Assembly: GCA_019054805.1 (NCBI GenBank)
Contig: JAHQIY010000040.1
Location: 248,001-312,000 of the forward strand
Length of the DNA stretch: 64,000 nucleotides
Direction of reading: 5' to 3'
DNA from: Brachionus manjavacas
Taxonomy: Eukaryota > Rotifera > Eurotatoria > Ploima > Brachionidae
Shown: positions 25,410 through 33,709 of the stretch, piece after piece
How positions within the stretch are numbered: position 1 is the first letter of the stretch
Layout: the number at the start of each line of letters is the position of its first letter
Made by a program: the position numbers and the translations under genes
The notes under the pieces: generated by a model
What the model saw: only the letters and a program-made list of their open reading frames with translations
Told to the model about the DNA's origin: nothing
Database searches by the model: none

Positions 25410-26339
25410 ATGAAAGTAGCCATTATTGGATTGGGTGATATAGCGCAAAAAGCGTATTTGCCAGTGATTTGTCAACGCACTGATGTTGAGCCAATTTTCT
25501 GTACGCGCAATCCTGAAACCTTAGCTAGCCTTGGTCAACAGTATCGAGTTGAAAAGCAGTGCCAAGATTACCAACAGCTTTTAGCTTTTGCTCCTGACGC
25601 GGTGATGATTCATGCTGCTACCTCCGCTCATCGTGAGATTGCCGCCTATTTTATCAAGCAAGGGATTCCCACTTTTGTCGATAAACCACTAGCGGATAGC
25701 GCACAGGATGTTGAGTTTCTGTATGAACTGGCTGAAAAGCACAACCAGCCACTGTATGTCGGTTTTAATCGTCGCCATATTCCTTTGTATAACCAGCATA
25801 TCAAGGAACTTGGTCAAGGAGAGGTTGGCGACCTTACTTCCCTAAGGTGGGAGAAACACAGATACAACCAACCGGGTGATATTCGCACCTTTGTGTTTGA
25901 TGATTTCATCCATCCTCTAGATAGCGTAAACCTAAACGCGCAAGCAACGCTGGACGATGTCTATGTGACTGCGCAGTTTGAGCAGCGTCAGCTTGCTCGG
26001 GTTGATGTTCAATGGCAATCGGATTCAACGTTGCTGCATGCGTCGATGAATAGACAATTTGGCGTTACTAAAGAGAGAGTGTCAGCGACCTATGCAAACA
26101 AAGCGTTAGAATTTGACTCTTTTGTCGAGGGGCGAGTTTGGCAACAAAGCCAAGAATCAAAACTCGTGCTGAAAGATTGGACACCAATGCTTGCCAGCAA
26201 AGGGTTTGATTGCATGATTCAAGATTGGCTTGATGTAGTCAGAGTTGGCAAGCTTGCTACTGAAACGATAAGTCGAAATATTGCTAGTCACCAACTTGCA
26301 GAACACCTGGTTAGCCATTTAGAAGCACAGATGAAATAG
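25410..26339 (+). CDS. Gfo/Idh/MocA-family NAD(P)-dependent oxidoreductase
   Basis: 309 residues. N-terminal Rossmann fold starts MKVAIIGLGDIAQKAYLPVI (GxGxxA), followed by FVDKPLADSAQDV, the family's EKP-like motif with D for E, and GFNRRHIPLY. The C-terminal alpha/beta domain carries FDDFIHPLD with a probable catalytic His. Related to MviM-type dehydrogenases. The substrate is probably a sugar or polyol derivative but cannot be told. Operon with the upstream MFS gene. Confidence 0.85.
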   Translation: MKVAIIGLGDIAQKAYLPVICQRTDVEPIFCTRNPETLASLGQQYRVEKQCQDYQQLLAFAPDAVMIHAATSAHREIAAYFIKQGIPTFVDKPLADSAQDVEFLYELAEKHNQPLYVGFNRRHIPLYNQHIKELGQGEVGDLTSLRWEKHRYNQPGDIRTFVFDDFIHPLDSVNLNAQATLDDVYVTAQFEQRQLARVDVQWQSDSTLLHASMNRQFGVTKERVSATYANKALEFDSFVEGRVWQQSQESKLVLKDWTPMLASKGFDCMIQDWLDVVRVGKLATETISRNIASHQLAEHLVSHLEAQMK

Positions 26340-26360
26340 CAAATACTGATCAAATAGAAC

Positions 26361-26386
26361 AAGCGGAGGGGAACCTCCGCTTTTTT
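26361..26386. terminator. Terminator after the oxidoreductase gene
   Basis: Stem AAGCGGAGG / CCTCCGCTT with a 4-base loop and a six-T run. It touches the end of the convergent LysR gene. Confidence 0.88.
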
Positions 26387-27299
26387 ATAACTGACTGAAC
26401 CTGTCTTGAATGTAGTCGACAAAAGTCTTTATCTGTCCTGGGATAAATTTAGACTGAGCATATTGAGCGATGACCTTGCCTTGGTAATTGCCACCTACAT
26501 GCCAGTCGCGCAGAATTTCAATTACCTCGCCTGACTCCACATAGTCTTGAATAGCAAACTCAGGGAACACTGAAATTCCAACTCCTCGCAATACTGCCTC
26601 GCGACGGATTTCACTGTGGTTGACGGCAAATGAGCCATTAACGTTAATCGATACTTTCTTGTGATTATTGGTAAAGTCCCACACCCGATCGCGGGGGTTT
26701 TCACCAAGACAAAGGCAGTTGTGGGATGAAATATCTTCCGGATGGATTGGGATGCCATGTTGTTCAAGATAATCAGGACGGGCGCACATGACTAGGCGGC
26801 ACTGGGTTAACGTTTTAGCGATTAGCCCTTCCGTAGGTTTGTCAGTGATATGAATAATGACATCGACTTCATCACCAATAGGATCGATATAGTGATCGGC
26901 GACTTTGAGTTGCAGCGCCACGTTAGGGAAGGCATCAATAAAATCTAGCACCATCGGCATCAGAACTTGTCTAGACAAGGCTTTCGGCGCTGCGACGCGC
27001 AGTACACCCGATACTTCGGTTTTGTCCGCTTGAGCCGCTGAGACTGCCATCTTTGCTGAGTTAATCATATCGCTGCACAGGCTATAGACTTCCTGACCAG
27101 TGGAGCTAAGGCGCATTTGCCTTGTGGTTCTCTCAAGCAGCTTCTCTTCTAACGCATTTTCTAAGCGAGTGATTGAACGGCTAACTGATGAAGGTGAAAC
27201 TCCGAGCTTTTTGGCCGTATTGGAAAAGCTGCCAGAGTCGACAACATTAACGAAGATTGCCATTTCAGATAACAGTGGAATAAGCCTATTTGTGTCCAT
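26385..27299 (-). CDS. LysR-family regulator next to the ligase-dioxygenase-exporter operon
   Basis: 304 residues. N-terminal LysR winged helix (MAIFVNVVDSGSFSNTAKKLGVSPSSVSRSITRLE, about residues 13-47), then a substrate-binding domain of two alpha/beta lobes. It resembles the common Vibrio LysR type with R-x-x-L-C-A-R-P-like loops (CRLVMCARPDYL). It is divergent from the argininosuccinate-synthase-like gene across 99 bases, the classic layout of a regulator and its target. The inducer is unknown. Confidence 0.9.
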   Translation of the reverse strand: MDTNRLIPLLSEMAIFVNVVDSGSFSNTAKKLGVSPSSVSRSITRLENALEEKLLERTTRQMRLSSTGQEVYSLCSDMINSAKMAVSAAQADKTEVSGVLRVAAPKALSRQVLMPMVLDFIDAFPNVALQLKVADHYIDPIGDEVDVIIHITDKPTEGLIAKTLTQCRLVMCARPDYLEQHGIPIHPEDISSHNCLCLGENPRDRVWDFTNNHKKVSINVNGSFAVNHSEIRREAVLRGVGISVFPEFAIQDYVESGEVIEILRDWHVGGNYQGKVIAQYAQSKFIPGQIKTFVDYIQDRFSQL

Positions 27300-27398
27300 G
27301 GTGCAAAAATCCTTTGCGTATTCGCTGTATTGTTTCGTTTAAGTTACTTATGGATACTAATTAAGTCAATTGACAGCAGGGAAGGCAGGAAGGACATC

Positions 27399-28610
27399 GT
27401 GAAGAAGTTAAGAAGTATTGAAGATATTCGTACCATCTCTAGTACGGTTAAGCATGTTTTAACTCTGTTTAGTGGCGGTTTGGATAGCACATACCTCCTT
27501 GAGATACTTAAAGAGCAAAAAGTGAAGGTGACCGCATTGGTGGTTGATCTTGGCGAAGGTATTGATGAGTCTAATTTAAACCTGATTGCTGATCACTATG
27601 GTGTGGAACTGATGATCCTAGACGCGAAACAGGAGTTCGTTGAACACAGTTTGGTTTCTGCAATACAAGCACAAGCTCTTTATCTTGGCGATTACCCTGT
27701 TAGTTCTTCATTGTCACGTCCAATCATCGTTAAAAAAGCGGTGCAAGTGGCGCAAAAGCTTAAGTGTGAAGCTATTCTCCACACTGCTAATCAATCTCAA
27801 AATAGCCTCAGACGCCTCAATGGGGCGATTGAAGCGAGTGGCTATCAGGGATATTACGGCTCGCCCTATGAGTACTCCGCACTGACTCGTGAAGAGAAAA
27901 CGGCAGAGCTATTTCATTCTGGTTTAGTCGGATTTAAATCTCGCAATGTTAGCGGTGATGCCAATCTTTGGTGCCGTGAATTTGAGTCTGGTGTTTTGGA
28001 TGACCCAGAATCCTTTACTGTCTCAGAGTCTCTGTTTAGTTGGTCAAAATGGAATCCAGCTAAGCAGCTTGATAACCATCAAATCAAAATAGGATTTCGT
28101 AAGGGGTATCCGGTAACCATCAACGATTTACCGATAAACCTTAAAGAGTTAATTGCTTTCATTAACAACCACGTTGGCGCGTATGAAATCGGTCGATATG
28201 TAGGTTTCGACCACCTAGATGAGGATGAAAAAGTCTTAGAGGTGCGCGAAGCACCCGCTGCTCACATCCTTATGAAAGCATATAAGTTGTTGGAAACAGC
28301 AACTTTACCTACCGATGTTCTCAAAGCGAAAGCGATGCACAACGAAATGTGGACTCAAGAAGCGGTTGAAGGCCGTTGGGGAAGCATGTTGCAGAGCTCA
28401 AGCTATGCGTTCATCGCTCACACTGCCGAGCATGTCTCTGGCAGTGTTTTATTCTCACTATCACGAGGACATGTTCTCGCAACTGGCATAGTTGCAGATG
28501 AGCCTAAGTATCTTCGTGATAGAGATGCATGGGAGGTGCAAACCGCTCATAAAAGAAGTTTGCGTACACTCTCCCCCTCATCATTAAAAAAACAACAACA
28601 AACGGTGTAG
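27399..28610 (+). CDS. Argininosuccinate-synthase-like ligase with altered substrate loop
   Basis: 403 residues from GTG 27399, which has AGGAAGGA 5 bases upstream. N-type ATP-PPi loop SGGLDS at 25-30 and the C-terminal synthase segment ANLWCREFESGVLDDPE correspond to ArgG. The ArgG loop HGCTGKGNDQ, which contacts ATP and aspartate, is replaced by HTANQSQNSLRRLNG. So the ATP-dependent ligation chemistry seems kept while the acceptor or amino partner probably differs. It starts a three-gene operon with an amino-acid dioxygenase and an exporter, not an arginine-synthesis operon. Likely product: a ligated or amidino-modified amino acid. This is inference; no known pathway is assigned. Confidence 0.8.
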   Translation: MKKLRSIEDIRTISSTVKHVLTLFSGGLDSTYLLEILKEQKVKVTALVVDLGEGIDESNLNLIADHYGVELMILDAKQEFVEHSLVSAIQAQALYLGDYPVSSSLSRPIIVKKAVQVAQKLKCEAILHTANQSQNSLRRLNGAIEASGYQGYYGSPYEYSALTREEKTAELFHSGLVGFKSRNVSGDANLWCREFESGVLDDPESFTVSESLFSWSKWNPAKQLDNHQIKIGFRKGYPVTINDLPINLKELIAFINNHVGAYEIGRYVGFDHLDEDEKVLEVREAPAAHILMKAYKLLETATLPTDVLKAKAMHNEMWTQEAVEGRWGSMLQSSSYAFIAHTAEHVSGSVLFSLSRGHVLATGIVADEPKYLRDRDAWEVQTAHKRSLRTLSPSSLKKQQQTV

Positions 28611-28626
28611 TTGCGAGGTGGTCTAT

Positions 28627-29370
28627 ATGGAAATGGTGAAAAAGCCTATCGAGCGTCATGCTTCGGTTATTGCTCAGATACTCAGTCAAAATAGTTATGT
28701 TTTTGTCAGTGGCAAGCAGATGACCAACCTGCTGACAACCAATGTAGACGAGGTGATTCGATTTAAAAACTGTTGGAACCACCTAGAGCGTGATCGCTAT
28801 ATGGCAGATGGCGGGGCGTATCGTTACCGACGTTATGGTCAGTTCCTAAAAGCAAAAGGTGGTAAGCAGATTTCAATGCTGCCCCATGAGCCTTATGTGC
28901 AGCCTTCTTATATCAACTCATTGAATGGTGACATTGAGCGCCACTTTGAGCCTTTAACGGATCGTTTTGTCACATCGCCAATTCTAGAGAGATTGTTGCT
29001 GCTATTAAGTGACGTCTATGACTTGGCAGAAGGACAAGCAACAGATTGGAATATTCGCTTACACCCTTATCGAATCATCGCTGATGAAATCGAACAAGGT
29101 GAGCCAACCCCAGAAGGGTTACATCGTGATGGCGTGACCTACATAGCGTCACTGATGATCAATAAGATCAATGTATCTGGCGGTGAAACCACGATCACAG
29201 ACGAAAATGGCAACACTCTGGAATCCCTGACGTTGGATAAAACATTTGATGTAGTGCTTGCTGATGATGAAAAGACCATGCATGAGGTGACCGCCATCAC
29301 GCCAAACAGTATAGATAAATGCGCGTACAGGGATGTACTCGTTATCGCTTTTACAAAAATGGAGGAATAA
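28627..29370 (+). CDS. 2-oxoglutarate/Fe(II) dioxygenase of the amino-acid hydroxylase type
   Basis: 247 residues from ATG 28627 with GAGGTGG upstream. Iron ligands are H166 and D168 in PEGLHRDGV and probably H219 in KTMHEVTAI, with GGETTI between them. This pattern fits the 2OG-Fe dioxygenase family that includes bacterial L-isoleucine 4-hydroxylases. It is expected to hydroxylate a free or ligated amino acid using oxygen and 2-oxoglutarate. It lies 16 bases after the ligase gene, and its stop is one base from the exporter start, so one mRNA encodes synthesis and export. Confidence 0.82.
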   Translation: MEMVKKPIERHASVIAQILSQNSYVFVSGKQMTNLLTTNVDEVIRFKNCWNHLERDRYMADGGAYRYRRYGQFLKAKGGKQISMLPHEPYVQPSYINSLNGDIERHFEPLTDRFVTSPILERLLLLLSDVYDLAEGQATDWNIRLHPYRIIADEIEQGEPTPEGLHRDGVTYIASLMINKINVSGGETTITDENGNTLESLTLDKTFDVVLADDEKTMHEVTAITPNSIDKCAYRDVLVIAFTKMEE

Positions 29371-29371
29371 G

Positions 29372-30277
29372 ATGACAACGGCTACGGGTCAATTAAAAAA
29401 AGGAAGTTTTAAGTTTCCGTTAACCGAATCATTGCTGCTGCTCGTCGCAGTTTTTTGGGGCACAAGTTATGGACTAACCAAAAGTGCCCTTGTTTACACC
29501 AGCGTTTTAGTTTTCATTTCGATTCGTTTCTCGATCACTTTTCTATGTATGCTACCTGTAGTGATTCGAGACTTTCGCCGCGGGCTCAATAAAGACTGGA
29601 AGATTGCCATACCGACTGGCTTTATCCTATCGGCGATTTTTTTCTGCGAAGTGTTCGGGGTTTCTCAAACCTCAGCATCAAATGCGGCGTTTTTGATTAG
29701 CTTATCGGTGATACTGACGGCCTTTGCCGAGTTGATAATCAATAAGAAACGAGTCAGCAATACCTTATGGGGTTTAACTTTGTGCAGTGTAGTAGGCGTC
29801 TTGTTGCTAACCAGTAACCAAGGTATCGAATTTTCCCTCAATACCGGTGACTATTTTATCCTTGGAGCAGCATTGCTTAGAGCTTTAATGGTGACACTCA
29901 CTAAGCGCTTTACCGAAGGAAAAGAAATTACCACTAGCACGCTTACGTCACTCCAGTCGCTGGTGGTCGCTGGTGTTGCGATATTCGCTGCTATGGCGTA
30001 CTTACCTGCATCTGAATTTGTTATCCCAACCAGTACCGAGTTTTGGATTACAGTGGCTTACCTAGTGTTGTTTTGTACTTTGTTTGCCTTCTATGTTCAA
30101 AACTATGCGGTGCGCAGAACGTCACCGACACGTGTTTCTTTGCTGATGGGCAGTGAGCCATTATTTGGTGCGATATTCGCTATGGTGTGGTTGCAGGAGT
30201 CATTGAGCCTGTTACAGGTGGTTGGTGGGGCACTGATTCTGTTTAGTGTTATTGTCACCTCGACGAAAGAGAGTTAA
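29372..30277 (+). CDS. EamA/DMT exporter in the ligase-dioxygenase operon
   Basis: 301 residues from ATG 29372 with GGAGGAA directly upstream. Ten TM segments in two EamA repeats: ESLLLLVAVFWGTSYGLTKSAL opens the first, and the second ends with MGSEPLFGAIFAMVWLQESL. RhtA/YdcZ-type relatives export amino acids and their derivatives. In this operon it most likely exports the product of the ligase and dioxygenase. A terminator follows directly. Confidence 0.88.
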   Translation: MTTATGQLKKGSFKFPLTESLLLLVAVFWGTSYGLTKSALVYTSVLVFISIRFSITFLCMLPVVIRDFRRGLNKDWKIAIPTGFILSAIFFCEVFGVSQTSASNAAFLISLSVILTAFAELIINKKRVSNTLWGLTLCSVVGVLLLTSNQGIEFSLNTGDYFILGAALLRALMVTLTKRFTEGKEITTSTLTSLQSLVVAGVAIFAAMAYLPASEFVIPTSTEFWITVAYLVLFCTLFAFYVQNYAVRRTSPTRVSLLMGSEPLFGAIFAMVWLQESLSLLQVVGGALILFSVIVTSTKES

Positions 30278-30280
30278 AGA

Positions 30281-30310
30281 AAAATGGGTCACTGCAATGT
30301 GACCCATTTT
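30281..30310. terminator. Bidirectional terminator after the exporter gene
   Basis: Stem AAAATGGGTCAC / GTGACCCATTTT with a six-base loop, between two convergent genes. Confidence 0.9.
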
Positions 30311-30314
30311 GGTT

Positions 30315-30587
30315 TTACTGAATCTTTATTTTGTGACCCAAGTGTTGAACTTGAATCGTCGCGTAGCCAAGCATCACGGCTTCAAACTGTTTACTCAACT
30401 CTTGAGCATGTTGTGCGTCTTTAGCAAGAAAGGCAACTGAGTAAATTGGGCGGACAATTCCGTCGTTAAGTTCTTGTGTATCTAGGTAAGATGACGTGAC
30501 GAGCCCCGCCTGATTTAGACTGATGACACGTTGTAAGTCGATGCCTAGTACACGATCCATCTCTAGTGCTTCTATTCCTTTTTCCAT
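30315..30587 (-). CDS. Small cytosolic protein, uncharacterised
   Basis: 90 residues, no signal peptide or TM segment. It contains GIDLQRVISLNQAGLVTSSYLDTQ and an AVAFLAKDAQHAQELSKQFEAVML-like segment (positions about 50-75); the alternating beta and helix pattern could be a dimeric alpha/beta barrel subunit. Its start overlaps the end of the preceding 134-residue gene by 16 bases, with GGAG 10 bases upstream. An alternative start nine codons later exists. Function not recognised. Confidence 0.6.
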   Translation of the reverse strand: MEKGIEALEMDRVLGIDLQRVISLNQAGLVTSSYLDTQELNDGIVRPIYSVAFLAKDAQHAQELSKQFEAVMLGYATIQVQHLGHKIKIQ

Positions 30588-30976
30588 GTGATTGTTACTC
30601 CATAGTTGTTGTAAACCGGTGTGTTATCTAACCATTTTGAACCCATTGGCTGAATGTTTGCTATTTTGACCAACTCCTTTTTATACAGTGGTAAATCCTT
30701 AAGTTTTTGTTCTACTTGTGCAGGACTGTCGGCTTCGATAACAAAGCGCAGCATCTGTACTGAGCGGTTATCAATCTGGCTACGAGACACGAACATATCT
30801 TTGATTTCGCCTTGTTCCACGAGTTTGCCAAAGGCTGCTTTTTGCTCTGGCATGGTGTTAAGGACTTCCTCTGCGTTATCGGTGTTCCATTCGAGCGAGA
30901 CACCGAAGTCTGCCGCGATTGTAAAAGTTGAAGCAAAAAGTGATGTGATGAGTGCTACGGTAGTTAGTGCTTTCAT
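30572..30976 (-). CDS. Secreted small YciI/muconolactone-isomerase-like protein
   Basis: 134 residues with an N-terminal signal peptide (MKALTTVALITSLFASTFTIA). The mature part FGVSLEWNTDNAEEVLNTMPEQ followed by a RSVQMLRFVIEADSPAQVEQ strand-helix pattern suggests a ferredoxin-like/dimeric alpha-beta barrel as in YciI or muconolactone isomerase. It is probably periplasmic. It overlaps the 90-residue gene downstream, and it lies 46 bases after the cytochrome c' gene in the same direction. Function unknown. Confidence 0.65.
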   Translation of the reverse strand: MKALTTVALITSLFASTFTIAADFGVSLEWNTDNAEEVLNTMPEQKAAFGKLVEQGEIKDMFVSRSQIDNRSVQMLRFVIEADSPAQVEQKLKDLPLYKKELVKIANIQPMGSKWLDNTPVYNNYGVTITWKKE

Positions 30977-31022
30977 GTCATGTTCCTCTAAGTAATTTGG
31001 ATAAGTTATCGTGTGTGGGTGA

Positions 31023-31454
31023 TTACCAGCGCGAGCGGTAGCTTCGGTGGCAGCTTTTACAGGTTTTTTGCGCGGAGTCTAAGCTAGACTCAGCAAGGGA
31101 TAGGTTTTGTTGCTGACTAGCCTGATAAAGCTGTTCAAAACCTTTATCCATTTGCAGCAACAGTTGATTAAATTTCTCGGGTTTGCTCCAGACACTCTCT
31201 TTCGCTTTACTGCCTTGTTGGCTGCCAGCAGGAAAAAGGGTTAACAGGGCTTGGCTGTGATTGTTTAACTCTAAGCTTGTGGCTTGAAGCTTATCCCAAT
31301 CGGTTTGTGACCCATCTAAGGTGCGATTCGCACTCTTAACCAACGTTTCTACCTGTTCAAAAGCATGCTGTCTTTGTTCAATTTGCTGCGAGTAATCTTG
31401 CGCGTGAACCAGTAAAGGGGTTGAGCACAGTAGGCTGACAATGACTTTGTTCAT
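31023..31454 (-). CDS. Cytochrome c'-family protein
   Basis: 143 residues from ATG 31454; the signal peptide MNKVIVSLLCSTPLLVHA is clear. The haem-binding CKSCH (C132, C135, H136) lies at the extreme C-terminus after four predicted helices, as in cytochromes c' and c-556. Such periplasmic proteins bind NO or CO or carry electrons. Upstream lies a perfect 50-bp palindrome shared with a divergent cytochrome b gene, so both are likely controlled together, perhaps by the MarR regulator at 32240. Confidence 0.85.
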   Translation of the reverse strand: MNKVIVSLLCSTPLLVHAQDYSQQIEQRQHAFEQVETLVKSANRTLDGSQTDWDKLQATSLELNNHSQALLTLFPAGSQQGSKAKESVWSKPEKFNQLLLQMDKGFEQLYQASQQQNLSLAESSLDSAQKTCKSCHRSYRSRW

Positions 31455-31510
31455 ATTGGTCGTCTCTTCTTTTCGTTTGATCATTTTCGATCATGGCGTG
31501 TTGTTGGGAT

Positions 31511-31560
31511 TTAATTTACACAGCAATAGTTGCAATTGCAACTATTGCTGTGTAAATTAA
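31511..31560. promoter_or_regulatory. Perfect 50-bp palindrome between two cytochrome genes
   Basis: Bases 31511-31535 (starting TTAATTTACACAGCAATAG) are exactly reverse-complementary to 31536-31560, centre TTGCAATTGCAA, with no loop and no mismatch. It sits midway between the divergent cytochrome c' and cytochrome b starts. Most likely a double operator for the MarR protein encoded two genes away; a shared 12-mer, GCAATAGTTGCA, recurs just before that gene. Confidence 0.85.
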
Positions 31561-31601
31561 TGCAAATGAAATGAACAACCAAACAATTGAAGAGGTATCA
31601 A

Positions 31602-32225
31602 ATGAAAGTATGGGATCTATCTACACGCCTATATCATTGGGCTCAAGCAGGACTTTTTATGGCGCTATTGGCGAGTGGTTTTTCCGGTAATGGTCCGCAC
31701 GTCCAGCTGGGTTTAGCTATTACGACCTTGATCATATGGCGGATAGTTTGGGGATTTGTTGGCAGTGAAACGAGTCGTTTTAGGCAGTTTCTGCGTTCAC
31801 CAAAGAGTGTATTCAACTACCTATTGGGGAGGGAGTCATCGCGACCAGGTCATAACCCAGCGGGAGGATGGATGGTGCTAACCTTGCTTTGCGCTTTACT
31901 TGTTCAATGTATTTCAGGAATGGCCTTGGCGGGATTGCTTGATAATTTGCCGTATGCTGAAGTTTGGCTAACGGATTCAGTATTCTCTTTGCTTGAAACA
32001 GCGCACTTACTGTTGGCAAACCTCCTACCTGCATTAGTGGCTTTGCATGTTGGTGCAATTGTGTTTTACAAGTTACGCTCCAAACCACTGACTTGGGCAA
32101 TGGTAACCGGTAAGCAAACCTTTTTAAATCAATCAGGGAGTGTATTGCTAGTCTCTCAATGGCGCGCATTATTAGTGCTAGTTGTAGCAACATCAGTTAC
32201 CATGGCAATAGTTGCATTCTCATAG
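31602..32225 (+). CDS. Cytochrome b561-type membrane protein
   Basis: 207 residues, ATG 31602 with AGAGGT upstream. Four to five TM helices: the first contains MKVWDLSTRLYHWAQAGLF, with a haem-ligand-type His, and the fourth LETAHLLLANLLPALVALHVGAI, with two His. This is the cytochrome b/b561 family of Ni/Fe-hydrogenase b-type subunits and of diheme partners for c-type cytochromes. Divergent from the cytochrome c' gene, which is a plausible electron partner. The MarR gene follows after 14 bases. Confidence 0.85.
   Translation: MKVWDLSTRLYHWAQAGLFMALLASGFSGNGPHVQLGLAITTLIIWRIVWGFVGSETSRFRQFLRSPKSVFNYLLGRESSRPGHNPAGGWMVLTLLCALLVQCISGMALAGLLDNLPYAEVWLTDSVFSLLETAHLLLANLLPALVALHVGAIVFYKLRSKPLTWAMVTGKQTFLNQSGSVLLVSQWRALLVLVVATSVTMAIVAFS
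32205..32216. promoter_or_regulatory. Half-site copy of the 50-bp palindrome
   Basis: GCAATAGTTGCA is identical to 31523-31534 in the palindrome and lies at the end of the cytochrome b gene, 24 bases before the MarR start codon. It could mediate feedback control of marR. Coding constraint on the last codons of cytochrome b is an alternative explanation. Confidence 0.45.
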
Positions 32226-32239
32226 TGAGTAAGTTGTAA

Positions 32240-32668
32240 ATGAGTGAAGAATTCGATAGACAACGTAGTTTTGGTTGGCTGATTAATGTTGTGGCTAATG
32301 ACGCCGCGAAAACATTTGATACGGAACTAAAAAAACATGGCCTGACGATTGCTCTGTGGCCTACGTTGATGTGTTTATGGGAAGAAGAGGGCGTGACCCA
32401 ACGCGAGATTGCGCAGAAATCTAAGGTGGAAAACTCAACCACAACTAGAACACTCGATAAACTTGAAAATCTCGGGTTGGTTGAAAGACAAGCGGATCCC
32501 AACAGCCGCCGTTCTTTTCGAATTTACCTGACGGATGAAGGGCGTGCTCTTAGAGAGCAACTCATCCCCATTCCTTTAGGGATTAATCAAAAAATCCTCA
32601 GTGCACTTGATCCACAAGAGCGTGATGAGCTGATTCGTTTATTGCAAAAATTGGTTGCCCAAGTGTAA
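32240..32668 (+). CDS. MarR-family transcriptional regulator
   Basis: 142 residues. Winged helix core: VTQREIAQKSKVENSTTTRTLDKLENLGLVERQ, then the wing DPNSRRSFRIYLTDEG. Helices at both ends form the dimer interface. It is the third gene on the strand after the palindrome and the cytochrome b gene; the adjacent inverted repeats are the obvious operators. No redox-sensing Cys is seen in the winged-helix core. The ligand is unknown. Confidence 0.88.
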   Translation: MSEEFDRQRSFGWLINVVANDAAKTFDTELKKHGLTIALWPTLMCLWEEEGVTQREIAQKSKVENSTTTRTLDKLENLGLVERQADPNSRRSFRIYLTDEGRALREQLIPIPLGINQKILSALDPQERDELIRLLQKLVAQV

Positions 32669-32701
32669 CTTGCTAGAGGCTTTATGCAGATGGAGAATAT
32701 A

Positions 32702-33700
32702 ATGACCAAGCCACTCAATGAATGTATTGTGCCTATGTACCCAACTATTCAGGCGCTAGACGTCAACGCGCTTGAGGCGGGAGAGCACAAATTCTGGTTT
32801 GCGGTTGCAACGGACGCGATTGGTCATCCGCAAACATTGCCCGTTAGAGTGTTTAAGGGGGCTAAGCCCGGAAAGCGCATTGTGATTACGGCGGGTGTGC
32901 ATGGTGATGAACAAAATGGCATTTTAACGGCGCAAAAGCTTGCCCGAGAGCTAGAGGGCAAAGCGATTTCCGGATGCGTAACTATCGTTCCGGCGGTTAA
33001 TTTATCGGGCATTGCCCGCCACAGTCGTGATTTTCACTCCGCTGCGCCAGACAGTTCTTCTGCGAACCTTAATCGTATATTCCCAGGTAATCCAAGTGGC
33101 GATGATGCCAGTCGCTATGCCTATAGCCTGTGGGAAAACTTACTCAAGCCCAATGCCGATCTCGCGATTGATCTCCACTCTCAAACTAGCGGCAGTGCGT
33201 ATCCACTTTATGCGTTTGCCGATTACCGAATTGACGATGCGATTCGGATGGCGAGGCTGATCAACCCTGATGTGATTCTCAATGACCCGGGCGATCCAGG
33301 AATTCTTGAAACGGTTTATAACCGGGCAGATATACCTTCAATCACTATTGAGGTGGGCGTGGGTCGTTATACCGATTTAGAGATGGTTGAGAGAGCAACG
33401 CTGGGTGTTTTGAATGTACTGCGCTCTTACGAGATGCTTGCAGGAGAGGTAAAGACAACACAAGAGCAATGCGTTGAGGGAAATACCATCACCAGTGTGA
33501 GGGCTGAGCAAGGTGGCTTTGTGATTTGTCATGTTGAGTTGTTGGAAAATGTCGAACAGGGGCAAAAACTTGCTACGCAATACAATAGCTTTGGTGATGA
33601 GATCCAAACCTACTACTCACCTACAAGCGGAACCGTGATCAGCCATAACGTGGAATCGGTTCGCGCTCCGGGTTCGCTAGTGGTTCGATTGATAAAGTAA
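32702..33700 (+). CDS. Succinylglutamate desuccinylase/aspartoacylase-family hydrolase
   Basis: 332 residues from ATG 32702 with GGAG upstream. A zinc-dependent M14-like carboxypeptidase fold: ITAGVHGDEQNG supplies the His-x-x-Glu Zn ligands, and ADLAIDLHSQTSGS supplies the third His. The C-terminal beta domain (VRAEQGGFVICHVELLENV) is of the lipoyl-like swapped-hairpin type common to this family. It probably deacylates or cleaves an N-acyl amino acid or a similar small amide. It follows marR by 33 bases and may be cotranscribed. Confidence 0.85.
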   Translation: MTKPLNECIVPMYPTIQALDVNALEAGEHKFWFAVATDAIGHPQTLPVRVFKGAKPGKRIVITAGVHGDEQNGILTAQKLARELEGKAISGCVTIVPAVNLSGIARHSRDFHSAAPDSSSANLNRIFPGNPSGDDASRYAYSLWENLLKPNADLAIDLHSQTSGSAYPLYAFADYRIDDAIRMARLINPDVILNDPGDPGILETVYNRADIPSITIEVGVGRYTDLEMVERATLGVLNVLRSYEMLAGEVKTTQEQCVEGNTITSVRAEQGGFVICHVELLENVEQGQKLATQYNSFGDEIQTYYSPTSGTVISHNVESVRAPGSLVVRLIK

Positions 33701-33709
33701 ACCCGACAA

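Noticed and set aside
27399-28610. ArgG (arginine biosynthesis) assigned as such
   Set aside because: The ArgG substrate loop is changed and the neighbours are a dioxygenase and an exporter, not arginine biosynthesis genes.
31511-31560. 50-bp palindrome read as a transcription terminator
   Set aside because: It lies between two divergent gene starts, where no transcript ends, and lacks a loop or T run.
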